This document shows positions 53,049 to 62,305 of a DNA stretch of 64,000 bases, piece by piece (the first letter of the stretch is position 1; each line of letters starts with the position of its first letter). The notes beneath the pieces were generated by a model, which saw only the letters and a list, made by a program, of their open reading frames with translations, did not search any database and had not been told where the DNA came from. Location of the stretch: the NCBI GenBank assembly GCA_019359045.1, contig JAHHIA010000003.1, forward strand, positions 542,138 to 606,137. Direction: 5' to 3'. This stretch comes from Scytolyngbya sp. HA4215-MV1. Lineage in GTDB: Bacteria; Cyanobacteriota; Cyanobacteriia; Leptolyngbyales; Leptolyngbyaceae. The position numbers and the translations under genes were made by a program.

Positions 53049-54437
53049 CTAGTAAAGAAAATCAGCAGCAACCCAGTTACCACTTGGCAGTTGTGCCCAG
53101 GTATAGCCATCGGCATAAGCACGAGCACTGGTTACATAAACCGCATCGCCATTCCCATAGCTACCCACCGCATCCGAATAAACGCTGGGGGAAGAGCGCA
53201 CAACCAGACCACTGCCTGCGCCTACCGTGTAGGTGCCCGCACTGCCGCTGCCTGTACCACCACCCGAATCACCTCCACCAACGGTCAGATAATCGGCGGC
53301 AACCCAGCCACCGCCCGAAACCTGTGCCCATGTATAACCATCCGCATACTGACGAGCACTCGTAACCGAAACCGTGTCTCCATAGCCATAGCTCCCGATC
53401 GAATCACCGGCGAGAGATGGGCTTGACCGCAAAATCAAACCGCTACTTGCCACCACCGTGAAGGTGCCAGCGGTGCCTGTACTACCACTGCCAGTTCCTC
53501 CCCCTGGGGTGCTAGTACCACCCGCAGTGAGATAGTCGGCAGCAATCCAACCGCCGCCTGAAACTTGTGCCCAGGTATATCCATCTGCACTTTGTCTCTT
53601 CGTCGTCACTGAGACGGTCTCTCCATAGCCATAGCTACCTAGCACATCCGAGTTGACAGTCGGGGCAGAACGTAGCAACAGTCCACTACTGGCCACGACT
53701 GTAAAGGTACCTGCACTACCACTCCCGGTGCCTCCTCCTGAATTATTGCCACCGCCCACCGACAGGTAGTTTGCAGCAACCCAACCGCCATCTGTCAGTT
53801 GTGCCCAGGTAATACCATTCGCAGTCTTGCGTTTGTCGGTTACCTTCACCGTCTGTCCATAGCCTAAAGTACCGAGAATAGAAGCCGAGGAACTGGCTTG
53901 AGACCGGATATATAGCCCATTGCTGGCAGTGACCGTATAGGTTCCAGGCTTGTCTGTGCTGCTGGTTCCTCCGCTGTTACCCGGGTTACCCGGGTTACCA
54001 GTATTACCCGTGCTCTTGCAGGTTTTATTCGGTAGATAAGGGCTGTTGGCATTGCTCGCATCTCCCAAACCCAGCAACTCAGCTGTCTTTACGCCTACGA
54101 TGCCATCAGCAGGCTTGATTGCCTTCTTTTGTTGGAACTTTAAAACTGCATACTCAGTTTGACCACCGAATACGCCATCAACCCCACCCGGATTATGACC
54201 GTTGTCAATCAGAGCTTCCTGAATATCCACCACTTCTTTGCAAGCATCACCGCGCTTCACTGCGGCATGGGCATCGGGAGCCGTATTCAGAATCGATAAT
54301 GCAACCGCTGTCCCGGCAAGCCCGATCCAGGCCGAGTTTGGAATGGTCAAACCAAGTTCTTCAAAAGACTTTAGTTCAAGTTCCAAGCCTTGATCTTCGT
54401 AGGCACCACAAGAGTGAACAAATGCTAATGTTTCCAT
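53049..54437 (-). CDS. peptidoglycan-binding protein with four SH3 repeats
   Basis: A 462-residue exported or surface protein. A hydrophobic stretch at about 33-50 could be a late signal (N-T-A-P-D-A-H-A-A cleavage). A peptidoglycan-binding domain covers about 60-125 (I-Q-E-A-L-I-D-N-G, V-D-G-V-F-G-G-Q-T-E-Y-A-V-L-K-F-Q). Four SH3b domains follow at about 165-228, 243-306, 325-388 and 400-462, joined by Gly/Ser/Asn-rich linkers; each has the V-T / Y-T-W-A-Q / G-G-W-x-A-A-D-Y-L pattern and the last three are near-copies. The protein should bind the cell wall at several points. There is no catalytic domain. Confidence 0.85.
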   Translation of the reverse strand: METLAFVHSCGAYEDQGLELELKSFEELGLTIPNSAWIGLAGTAVALSILNTAPDAHAAVKRGDACKEVVDIQEALIDNGHNPGGVDGVFGGQTEYAVLKFQQKKAIKPADGIVGVKTAELLGLGDASNANSPYLPNKTCKSTGNTGNPGNPGNSGGTSSTDKPGTYTVTASNGLYIRSQASSSASILGTLGYGQTVKVTDKRKTANGITWAQLTDGGWVAANYLSVGGGNNSGGGTGSGSAGTFTVVASSGLLLRSAPTVNSDVLGSYGYGETVSVTTKRQSADGYTWAQVSGGGWIAADYLTAGGTSTPGGGTGSGSTGTAGTFTVVASSGLILRSSPSLAGDSIGSYGYGDTVSVTSARQYADGYTWAQVSGGGWVAADYLTVGGGDSGGGTGSGSAGTYTVGAGSGLVVRSSPSVYSDAVGSYGNGDAVYVTSARAYADGYTWAQLPSGNWVAADFLY

Positions 54438-55388
54438 GATTTCCTCACTGGCTTCGCTTCATAATTTGTCATATAGCAGCCCTGAATCGTTGGTTGAAGA
54501 TGAAGGGCTTGCGAAAAAGATTCCTAAAGGAAACCTCTCTCACAATCCAAATAGGATCGCTATACCTGAATGGGAAAAATCTGCCCTGGAAATTGATTTG
54601 ACCATGTCTGTCCAATTTCCAAAACAGATCGCAAAAATAGAAACTTTCCCATCTAGACTCAGATAAAAGTTGCAATAAGGACTCAGCAGGTTATCCACAT
54701 TACGGTATTGATCACAGACAGCAGGTCAACTTTGTGCCTGACTGTTTGTACTTTACCTTTCATGATTTACCCTTTGTGCTTTACCTTTCGCACTCTATCT
54801 AAATATTAGTGATATTCCTGCAACTTAATAACCAGTATTATGCCTCTTTATTTGATTTTCAGCAATACGAATTTAATGTTTCTATTGTCGGGATGTGAAT
54901 TCCAAAAAAATGAGTTTTTCCCAATCGATCGGACTGAATCTAACCGGGTGCTTCACTCACCCACTTTACAATTCCTGAAATCACTCCGCTAGATTTTAGA
55001 GATTTGTTCGCTCGGATCGCTGGATCGGCTCAGGTGGACGATCTAGTCGTAAAACGGAGCGCCACTCAAAGTAAAATGGCCAATCTGTCAGGCGCAAAAT
55101 CCGTGATTTATCCTGTTAAATTCACCTCGTATGTTGATCTATGAAAAGAGTAACGCTACCAGCAGAGTCGTTAGTTCCTAAAAATCCATATTTTTGTACT
55201 AACTCTAGCGTTGATCGAGATCAGGGGAGTGGATTCTATGAGTTTACTGAGTAGAATAAAATTTGTCCCACTGAGCGATAGAGCAATCCTAAAAATCATC
55301 CGATAGGGGGATAGGTTATCGTCTGCCAGTCTGCAAGATAGCCACTAAAAAGGGTGATTCAAACGCCTAGCTGGAAGCTTTAATAAAG
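54438..55388. other. long intergenic region
   Basis: About 950 bases between divergent genes, the longest gap in the window. I find no supported gene. It holds a three-fold T-T-T-A-C-C-(T/C) repeat with a 14-base period (54752-54786) and A/T-rich stretches on both sides. Promoters for the SH3-repeat and transpeptidase genes must lie here. Confidence 0.4.
54752..54786. repeat. three TTTACC(T/C) units, 14-bp spacing
   Basis: T-T-T-A-C-C-T, T-T-T-A-C-C-C and T-T-T-A-C-C-T begin at 54752, 54766 and 54780. Regular direct repeats like this can be binding sites for a regulator, but the period does not match the PHO box or HLR1 sites I know. Confidence 0.5.
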
Positions 55389-56129
55389 ATGTCTGGCATT
55401 CTCCTTGGAGATTTGTTTAAATTTATAGAAAATTCTCATCTTCTCGGTCACTTGCACCTACGATCTCCCATGCCCAAGCCATCACCTAAACCGACTGTCT
55501 ACCGCAGCCTTTTCGGGGGTTCGCACAAATTTGGATCTCTATGCAAGTCGAGAAAAAGTAAGCCCACGAATTCTAAAAGCGCGTCTTTGATTCAGCGTTT
55601 ATGCCTGTCAGCGTTGGCATCAATTGGGCTCATTTTGTCCATCCAATTAATGCCTGTGCCTGTGCAGGCGATCGAATTGACTTCGCCATCTTTACCCAGG
55701 CTACAATCATCAGACGAAATTCTTGCAACTGATGAAATACCGCTGCGCTTAGAAATTAGTTTATCGAAGCGAACGCTTTCCGTTTTTCAAGGTGAAGTTT
55801 TACTCAATCGTTATCCGGTTGCAGTGGGGCGTGCGGGTTGGGAAACGCCAGTGGGTCAATTTAAGGTGCTCCAAAAAATCCACAAACCTGATTGGAAAAA
55901 TCCATTTAATGGGGATATTATTCCCGGCGGAGATCCTGAAAATCCGCTGGGACAGTATTGGATTGGTTTTTGGTCAAACGGCAAAAATTCGATCGGTCTC
56001 CACGGCACACCAAACCCCAAATCAGTGGGTAGAGCAGCTTCTCACGGCTGTGTGCGGATGTACAACAAAGATATTGAAGAATTATTTCCGAAAGTGAAAT
56101 CTGGCACTCTGGTGATCGTGACTCGTTAA
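55389..56129 (+). CDS. L,D-transpeptidase (YkuD)
   Basis: A 246-residue protein with a basic N-terminal region, a hydrophobic signal/anchor segment at about 68-95 (C-L-S-A-L-A-S-I-G-L-I-L-S ending V-Q-A), and a YkuD domain. The catalytic motif is H-G-T-P-N-P-K-S-V-G-R-A-A-S-H-G-C-V-R-M (about 200-219), with the nucleophile Cys near the end. These enzymes form 3-3 peptide cross-links in murein or attach lipoproteins. The N-terminus before the signal is unusually long; an ATG at 55470 would shorten it but neither start has a good ribosome site. Confidence 0.85.
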   Translation: MSGILLGDLFKFIENSHLLGHLHLRSPMPKPSPKPTVYRSLFGGSHKFGSLCKSRKSKPTNSKSASLIQRLCLSALASIGLILSIQLMPVPVQAIELTSPSLPRLQSSDEILATDEIPLRLEISLSKRTLSVFQGEVLLNRYPVAVGRAGWETPVGQFKVLQKIHKPDWKNPFNGDIIPGGDPENPLGQYWIGFWSNGKNSIGLHGTPNPKSVGRAASHGCVRMYNKDIEELFPKVKSGTLVIVTR

Positions 56130-56405
56130 CAGGCAATTGGAACGATCGGGCTATTCAGCTCGTCTTTCAGCCCAGTTGTAATGTGAAAATGGCTTAGAAA
56201 AAGCCTGTTGAGTCAGATTGCAACTTGTCAACGACTTGTCAACAGGACTCTCCTGAAATCTACATTGGAGCGTCGTAAAGCAATAGAGGAGGGTTGAAGA
56301 CAGATTTCTCTTCAGCAAGCTGGTTCACCTTGCCAAGCGAGAAAATCATGCCTACCTCAATAGAATTAATTCACTCAAGATTGAAGCAGATTGGAGCGAA
56401 GTTTT

Positions 56406-56945
56406 ATGAATTCCTGGAAACCGACGATCGCGCCCCTCACGTTAGGGGCTAGCTTGGTTTTTTTGAGCTGTGGGTGCTTGACCGCTTTGAAAGCGCAAGC
56501 TTCGGTGCAACCAGGCATTTCAACCAATAGACGCCCAAGCTCTGCCCAAAATCGCCCAACTCAGCATCCTCCAACTGCTTCTCCCTCTTTTCTGAATGAA
56601 CGCCAGCAGTATCGATCGCTGGATTTGATGCAAATTTCTGAGAGAGCAAAGTTGAGCGGATCTGACCCCAAAGCGATCGCCCTGGCAATCTTTGGTACCC
56701 AAGAAAAAGACGAAGGCAATTATCAGGAAACAATCGGGGTCGATCAGCATGATCCCAATCGCCCCGTTGTCATTCTGACAAAAATGAACCTGTCAGATGA
56801 TTCGGTGCGGGGAATCCGCTATCGGCTTGAGTTCCAGCCCAATCTCACATCAGAGGCTCGCTGGCAAGTGGTTTGGGCAGGTCAACAACAAGTCTGCTGG
56901 CAAGACCGGGGTTCCCAGACTTGGACAACCGAAAGCTGCCTTTGA
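56406..56945 (+). CDS. hypothetical exported protein, 179 aa
   Basis: A signal peptide (M-N-S-W-K-P-T-I-A-P-L-T-L-G-A-S) with two Cys in L-S-C-G-C that could make it a lipoprotein; otherwise cleavage after K-A-Q-A. A Pro/Ser/Asn-rich linker follows, then a domain of about 110 residues with A-I-A-L-A-I-F-G-T-Q-E-K-D-E-G and ending W-Q-D-R-G-S-Q-T-W. I recognise no family. The ATG at 56406 is preferred; G-G-A-G lies nine bases upstream. It converges on the phosphoribosyltransferase gene. Confidence 0.6.
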   Translation: MNSWKPTIAPLTLGASLVFLSCGCLTALKAQASVQPGISTNRRPSSAQNRPTQHPPTASPSFLNERQQYRSLDLMQISERAKLSGSDPKAIALAIFGTQEKDEGNYQETIGVDQHDPNRPVVILTKMNLSDDSVRGIRYRLEFQPNLTSEARWQVVWAGQQQVCWQDRGSQTWTTESCL

Positions 56946-56965
56946 TATGTCGAGAAGCATTGAGT

Positions 56966-57661
56966 TCAGCGGTTTGCAGATTGTAGGTATGCGATCGCAA
57001 TCTCTGTCTCCACTTGAGTAAATTCTGCATAGAAACGGCTAACGCTATAAAAAACTTCTGGCGTTTCTAAAACCAATACCCGATCGCTCCAATGACGCAA
57101 AAATGGCATTAAACTAGCGGGAGCTACCGGAGCACAAATCCAAATCTCAGCAGGATGCTGGTCACGCAGGGCTTGGGCGGCAACTGCCATCGTCATCCCC
57201 GTGGCGATGCCATCATCGACAATCAAAGCGAGCGCTCCCTTCGCAGTTACCTGAGGACAACTCGGTGCAAACCTGGCTAACTGCATCTGCGCTTTTTTCT
57301 GAGCATGACTCAGCGCCTCCGCCCAAAGCATCAGGGGATCGTTGCCTTCAGTATAAGCGTCTGCCCACAAAACATATCCATCTGAGGTAACCGCTCCGAT
57401 CGCCAATTCTGGGTTGTCTGGGCGCGTAATTTTCTTTGAGACAATTAAATCTAATGGACATTGGAGTTGCCGAGCGATCGGTTCGGCAACGGGGATACCG
57501 CCGCGCGGCAATGCATAGACGATGGGCGGCACCGCGGACTGCGCTGATCGCAATTCTTCTAGCTCAGCTTGAATGACTTGAGCGAGCTTTTCGCCTGCTT
57601 CCCAGCGATCGGCAAACAGCACCGTCGAATCAGAATTACGGAAGCGCGGAAAAGGGGACAT
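56966..57661 (-). CDS. phosphoribosyltransferase family protein
   Basis: A 231-residue type-I PRTase fold. The flexible N-terminal part carries Y-A-L-P-R-G-G-I-P-V-A-E (about 48-59) and the PRPP-binding motif is A-L-I-V-D-D-G-I-A-T-G-M-T-M (about 145-158), with the acidic pair D-D intact. Specific purine or pyrimidine activity is not visible, and many members of this cyanobacterial group are of unknown substrate. The dual-glycine R-G-G motif is typical. It converges with the preceding gene after 20 bases. Confidence 0.83.
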   Translation of the reverse strand: MSPFPRFRNSDSTVLFADRWEAGEKLAQVIQAELEELRSAQSAVPPIVYALPRGGIPVAEPIARQLQCPLDLIVSKKITRPDNPELAIGAVTSDGYVLWADAYTEGNDPLMLWAEALSHAQKKAQMQLARFAPSCPQVTAKGALALIVDDGIATGMTMAVAAQALRDQHPAEIWICAPVAPASLMPFLRHWSDRVLVLETPEVFYSVSRFYAEFTQVETEIAIAYLQSANR

Positions 57662-57996
57662 CGCTTCCTCCAGCCATACGCAGTGGGATCAACTCCATCA
57701 TGCCTGATTTTTATATCATTTTGGATTTTGGATTTTGAATCTGCGTTCTCATAGCGAGATTAAAGTGCTTTTGGAATTGTGAACATCTCAGCAACCGAAT
57801 CACGATGCTCACATGCTTCTCCTTCAAAAGACACGCTCCAAACTGGTCCTCGCGATCCTCCAAGAATCGCTATAAAATGAGGACTTGAACTCAGCCCACT
57901 CTGCTTGGTTTTGGTGGATGTTTTCGACTGCCTAAGAAGGTTTCTTTGGAGAAAGCTTTTCAGGTATTCTTGCCAGACTCTTTACTCAATTTTTTC
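57662..57996. other. intergenic region, no supported gene
   Basis: About 335 bases between divergent genes. An in-frame ATG at 57946 would extend the glycosylase N-terminus by 17 hydrophobic residues, which is unlikely. No repeats or hairpins stand out. Confidence 0.35.
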
Positions 57997-58689
57997 ATGT
58001 CTAGCGAAGAGCAAATTAGCCTCTTTAATCTATCCTCACCTGACCCTATCTCTGCTCAGGCAATGGATTTTGATCAAATTCCAACCAGCGCCAAGGTACC
58101 CATTACCCCTGGCGTCTACAAAACCATGGATGAACTGGCGAGCCACTGCAAAAGCTGCCAGCGTTGTGATTTGGGTGCCAGCCGCATCAACGCTGTGGTG
58201 GGTCGTGGCAACTTACATGCTGAAATCATGATTGTGGGCGAGGGACCAGGGCAAAACGAAGATGAAACGGGCTTACCCTTTGTGGGCAAAGCGGGTCAGC
58301 TTTTGGAGAAAATTCTAGCATCGGTCAATTTGACTGAACAAGATACCTACATTTGCAATGTAGTAAAGTGTCGCCCTCCAGGCAACCGCGTTCCCACACC
58401 GGACGAATCGGAGGCTTGTAAAGGCTACTTGATGGAACAAATCCGCATGGTTGATCCCAAGATTATTTTATTAACTGGGGCAACTGCCGTAAAAGGGTTA
58501 ACAGGTGATAAGCGCGGGATCACTAAAATTCGCGGTCAATGGATGGAATGGAACGATCGCCTATGTATGCCCATTTTTCATCCGGCTTATCTATTGCGCA
58601 ACGCTTCACGTGAAAAAGGTAGTCCCAAGTGGCTGATGTGGCAAGATATTCAGGCAGTGCGGACGAAACTGGATGAAATCAGACGGTAG
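57997..58689 (+). CDS. uracil-DNA glycosylase (family 4/5)
   Basis: A 230-residue DNA repair enzyme that removes uracil. [21 protein letters not shown] (split by the family motif) holds the catalytic region, and H-P-A-Y-L-L-R contributes the uracil-site His. The iron-sulphur cluster ligands are expected among C-K-S-C-Q-R-C (about 51-57), V-K-C-R-P-P-G-N-R and the following E-A-C. The start at 57997 (M-S-S-E-E-Q) fits the usual length. It is nine bases upstream of the yebC start, so they are co-transcribed. Confidence 0.9.
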   Translation: MSSEEQISLFNLSSPDPISAQAMDFDQIPTSAKVPITPGVYKTMDELASHCKSCQRCDLGASRINAVVGRGNLHAEIMIVGEGPGQNEDETGLPFVGKAGQLLEKILASVNLTEQDTYICNVVKCRPPGNRVPTPDESEACKGYLMEQIRMVDPKIILLTGATAVKGLTGDKRGITKIRGQWMEWNDRLCMPIFHPAYLLRNASREKGSPKWLMWQDIQAVRTKLDEIRR

Positions 58690-58697
58690 ACAACGGT

Positions 58698-59513
58698 ATG
58701 GCAGGACATAGTAAGTGGGCAAATATTAAACGGCAAAAAGCCCGGGTGGATGCGGTTAAAGGGAAGGTTTTTACTAAGATTTCGCGAGAGATTATTGTGG
58801 CTGCTCGGAGTGGTGTGCCTGACCCAAATGCCAATTTTCAACTGCGAACCGCGATCGAAAAAGCCAAAGCCGCAGGTATCCCCAATGACAATATTGATCG
58901 GGCGATTGCCAAAGGGGCTGGCAAGTTGGGTGCCGATGGCGCTGCACTAGAATCCATTCGTTATGAAGGCTATGGACCTGGCGGTGTGGCTGTACTCATC
59001 GAAGCCCTCACCGATAATCGCAATCGCACGGCTGCCGATCTGCGGGCAGCATTTAGCAAGAATGGCGGCAATTTGGGCGAAACCGGGTGTGTCAACTGGA
59101 TGTTTGAGCAAAAGGGTGTAGCGATGCTTTCTTTTGCTGTAACAGAGTCTTCTCGACGACGGGAGCGATCGGCAGCAACCCTTCAGTTGGATGAAGATGC
59201 TCTGCTAGAAGCGTCGCTGGAAGGCGGCGCTGAATCCTACGAAATTACTGAAGTGGAGGACACTCCGGCGGCTGAGGTCTTTACGCAAATTGAGAACCTG
59301 GAGACTCTCAGTCAAACTTTGAAAGAACGCGGCTATAGCGTCGATCAGGTGGAATTGCGCTGGATTCCGCAAAACACGATCGAGGTCACTGACCCCGATC
59401 AGGCTCGACTATTGCTCAGGCTCATGGATGCGCTGGAAGATCTGGACGACGTCCAAACTGTCACGGCTAACTTCGAAATGGCAGAAGAACTGATGTCGGT
59501 CAGCATGGCATAA
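58698..59513 (+). CDS. yebC: YebC/PmpR family protein
   Basis: A 271-residue member of the YebC family. It begins [14 protein letters not shown], has the three-domain family pattern ([36 protein letters not shown]), and is about 20 residues longer than usual because of a basic insertion after K-G-V-A-M-L (E-S-S-R-R-R-E-R-S). YebC proteins were described as transcription regulators; recent work points to a ribosome role in some. The gene is nine bases after the glycosylase gene. Confidence 0.9.
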   Translation: MAGHSKWANIKRQKARVDAVKGKVFTKISREIIVAARSGVPDPNANFQLRTAIEKAKAAGIPNDNIDRAIAKGAGKLGADGAALESIRYEGYGPGGVAVLIEALTDNRNRTAADLRAAFSKNGGNLGETGCVNWMFEQKGVAMLSFAVTESSRRRERSAATLQLDEDALLEASLEGGAESYEITEVEDTPAAEVFTQIENLETLSQTLKERGYSVDQVELRWIPQNTIEVTDPDQARLLLRLMDALEDLDDVQTVTANFEMAEELMSVSMA

Positions 59514-59758
59514 AAAAGCAGGGATAGAACTCTACCCCTGTGCTCGACATTTATCAGGTAAACCATGAGGGAATCGAGATGCCCCCATTCGATTCCCTCA
59601 TGAAGCTGTGCTCCATACATTCATAAGATACGAGTCGCAACCCTTGATCCACTTCACCCACAAGGCTCATCCGATCGGGCGATTGCCCTACCACTCTTAT
59701 CTCATGAGGTTGATAGGCTCAGCATTTCAAGTAAAAATGAAGACATCTACGATCGCGG

Positions 59759-61051
59759 ATGCTGATTGAAATGAGCTTGATCAAAAATAAGGTTGCAGAT
59801 CCCAATGATGTTCTCTTCAGGGCAATGCTGCCCCAGCAGTTAGCCGATTTGTCTTGTGATTATGACTTAGTGATTGTGGGCGGTGGTATTGTTGGGTTGA
59901 CGCTAGCTTGCGCCCTCCAAGACTCTGGCTTGCGTATCGCTTTGATAGAAGCGCAACCTCACTCTGTTGCAGTGGCAAAAGAGCAAGCCTATGCAATCTC
60001 TTTACTTTCAGAAAAAATTTTCCGGGATATTGGGGTTTGGAACACCATTTTGCCCAAAATCGCAACATTTCGCCAGATTCGACTGTCAGATGCGGATTAC
60101 CCTCATGTCGTTCGGTTTTTGCCCAGCGATTTGGGAACGGAGACCTTGGGTTATGTGGCAGAACACTCTGTTTTATTGCAAGCCCTTCAGGAATCTCTGA
60201 GCCAGTCTCAAACCGTGCGGTATCTCTGTCCGGCAACAGTAACCCAAACCCTGGAGCAAGGCGACTTTACTCAGATTACGGTGCAAATTCAGGGAGAGGT
60301 ACGAATTTTACGTACCCGGCTCGTGGTTGCTGCGGATGGATCCCGATCGCCCATTCGCCAGCAGGCAGGGATTTCAACCCATGGTTGGCACTACTGGCAA
60401 TCTTGCATTGTGGCAACGATTCAGCCAGAGAAATCTCACCAAGATACGGCCTACGAGCGCTTTTGGAGGAGTGGCCCGTTTGCTATCTTGCCCCTACCCG
60501 AAAACCGTTGTCGCATTGTCTGGACTGCCCCTCGCCAGGAAGCAGAAGCCTTGGTGGCGTTGGATGATAAGCAATTTTTACAAGAACTGAGTAAACGCTA
60601 CGGTAACCAAATGGGGCGTTTGTCGCTAGCAGGTCAGCGTTATCTTTTTCCTGTACAACTGATGCATAGCGCTCGCTATGTCCTGCCCCGATTGGCGCTG
60701 ATTGGAGATGCAGCCCACTGCTGCCATCCGGTAGGTGGACAGGGGTTGAATTTGGGAATTCGGGATGCGGCTGCCCTGGCACAGGTTTTGTTGACTGCTT
60801 ACCAGCGGGGCTTGGATATCGGGAGTTTATCCACCTTGCAGCGCTACGAGCACTGGCGCAAATGGGAAACCCTACTCATTTTGGGCTTTACCGACTTTCT
60901 GAACCGCTGCTTTTCCAACAACTGGCTACCCGTGGTGGTCATTCGCCGCCTGGGGCTAAGGGCGCTACAGACCATTCGCCTGCTTAGAGTCCTGGCTCTG
61001 CGCCTGATGACTGGGCTAACCGGGCGCGCGCCTCGACTCACACATCATTAA
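59759..61051 (+). CDS. FAD-dependent hydroxylase (UbiH/UbiF/COQ6 family)
   Basis: A 430-residue flavoprotein. The N-terminal dinucleotide motif is V-I-V-G-G-G-I-V-G-L-T-L-A (about residues 38-50), and L-A-L-I-G-D-A-A-H-C-C-H-P-V-G-G-Q-G-L-N-L-G (about 310-330) is the second FAD motif. Cyanobacterial members are often implicated in quinone or carotenoid-like hydroxylations, but the substrate is unknown; UbiH proper is absent in cyanobacteria because they use plastoquinone. The last 60 residues are hydrophobic/basic. Alternative ATG at 59771. It converges on crtB. Confidence 0.83.
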   Translation: MLIEMSLIKNKVADPNDVLFRAMLPQQLADLSCDYDLVIVGGGIVGLTLACALQDSGLRIALIEAQPHSVAVAKEQAYAISLLSEKIFRDIGVWNTILPKIATFRQIRLSDADYPHVVRFLPSDLGTETLGYVAEHSVLLQALQESLSQSQTVRYLCPATVTQTLEQGDFTQITVQIQGEVRILRTRLVVAADGSRSPIRQQAGISTHGWHYWQSCIVATIQPEKSHQDTAYERFWRSGPFAILPLPENRCRIVWTAPRQEAEALVALDDKQFLQELSKRYGNQMGRLSLAGQRYLFPVQLMHSARYVLPRLALIGDAAHCCHPVGGQGLNLGIRDAAALAQVLLTAYQRGLDIGSLSTLQRYEHWRKWETLLILGFTDFLNRCFSNNWLPVVVIRRLGLRALQTIRLLRVLALRLMTGLTGRAPRLTHH

Positions 61052-61212
61052 ACCCTCAGATATTTTCTCACAGCCGTTTTGATGGGCATAAGTCACACTC
61101 GAGCCCATCCTACTCATCCACTGAACTATGGCTGACTCGTCCAAAAATTGCTGTAAATCACTGTTCCGTCTGGCTTGAGATCCTGACAAGAGCGATTCTC
61201 TAAAAGCAGTTT

Positions 61213-62145
61213 TTAAAGGACCTTGGCTCTCAGCCAGGCAGTGGGTAAACAAAACATTTTGCTGAGACCCGGAACATAGGCTCTACGATTGAACACGTCA
61301 TATTGGTTGCGTTCAATCACATCCAAAATGCGGCTGTATAGAATGAGCGCTGACCAAACGGGCCAACGTGCGTCTTCACTCAGGGCACGAATCCCTTTTT
61401 CAGCACTCGTATAAAATTTGCGTGCCCGCTGAATTTGAAAGCGCATGAGCTTGCGCCAGCGATCGTCCACCACATTGTTGAACAAATCCTGTTCCGTGTA
61501 GTCAAACCGCGCCAAGTCTTCTAGGGGAATATAGATGCGACCACGGCGAGCGTCCTCGCCAACATCACGCAGAATATTGGTGAGCTGGTTGGCGATTCCT
61601 AGATCGATCGCTTCGCTCACGGGATCAATTAACGATTCCGGGTGGCGATCCCATGGTGCTGTATGCGGAGTTGTATCTACACCCATCACGGCAGTAGACA
61701 TCAAGCCCACAGTCCCCGCAACTCGATAGCAGTAAAGTCTTAGCTCATCAAAGGTCTCGTAGCGAGATCGATATAAATCCATCCGCTGTCCAGCGATCAT
61801 GTCTCGAAATGGCTGGATATCGATCGGGAATCGCTCTAGGGTATCCACCAGAGCCACATCTAAGTCATCAACTGGATGTCCCGAAAAAACCGATTCTAGC
61901 TGTTTTTCCCAGCGTTCCAGCGTTTCAGGCGTCGTCAGTTCAGCCAGGGGACCATCCACCAATTCATCGGTGCGGCGACACCAAACATAGATCGCCCAAA
62001 TTGCCCGACGCTTTTCCTCGGGCATCAAGAGTGTTCCCAGGTAAAAGGTCTTGGAATATTTTGCTGTAATCTGGCGACAATGCTCGTAGGCATCCTCGAC
62101 GGAAGCCAACGTTCTCGCGAAAGAAGAATCAGGCAGTTGCAGCAT
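61213..62145 (-). CDS. crtB: phytoene synthase
   Basis: A 310-residue prenyl synthase that condenses two geranylgeranyl diphosphates to phytoene. Both Asp-rich motifs for Mg-diphosphate binding are present: R-R-T-D-E-L-V-D-G (about 57-65) and N-I-L-R-D-V-G-E-D-A (about 185-194), with Y-C-Y-R-V-A-G-T-V-G (about 133) before the second. Length matches. It lies 160 bases downstream of crtP on the same strand, the usual cyanobacterial order, and likely shares its transcript. Confidence 0.95.
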   Translation of the reverse strand: MLQLPDSSFARTLASVEDAYEHCRQITAKYSKTFYLGTLLMPEEKRRAIWAIYVWCRRTDELVDGPLAELTTPETLERWEKQLESVFSGHPVDDLDVALVDTLERFPIDIQPFRDMIAGQRMDLYRSRYETFDELRLYCYRVAGTVGLMSTAVMGVDTTPHTAPWDRHPESLIDPVSEAIDLGIANQLTNILRDVGEDARRGRIYIPLEDLARFDYTEQDLFNNVVDDRWRKLMRFQIQRARKFYTSAEKGIRALSEDARWPVWSALILYSRILDVIERNQYDVFNRRAYVPGLSKMFCLPTAWLRAKVL

Positions 62146-62305
62146 GCGGTACAGACTGGAGGGTAACAGTTCAGCAAATAGCCTATGCCAGAGAGCGTTC
62201 AGCTATTTACAATGTGCAAATTTGGGCAGAACTCAGTGAGCGGAAGAATGATCTTCAATTAAACCAGCAGAGATGGCTCAAAAACCAACCCTTTGCAAGG
62301 AAACG

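Noticed and set aside
54436..54666. 76-codon plus-strand frame at the edge of the long gap
   Set aside because: No ribosome site and no conserved features.
59519..59550. hairpin-like sequence after yebC
   Set aside because: Stem has a mismatch and the T-run is on the wrong strand for yebC termination.
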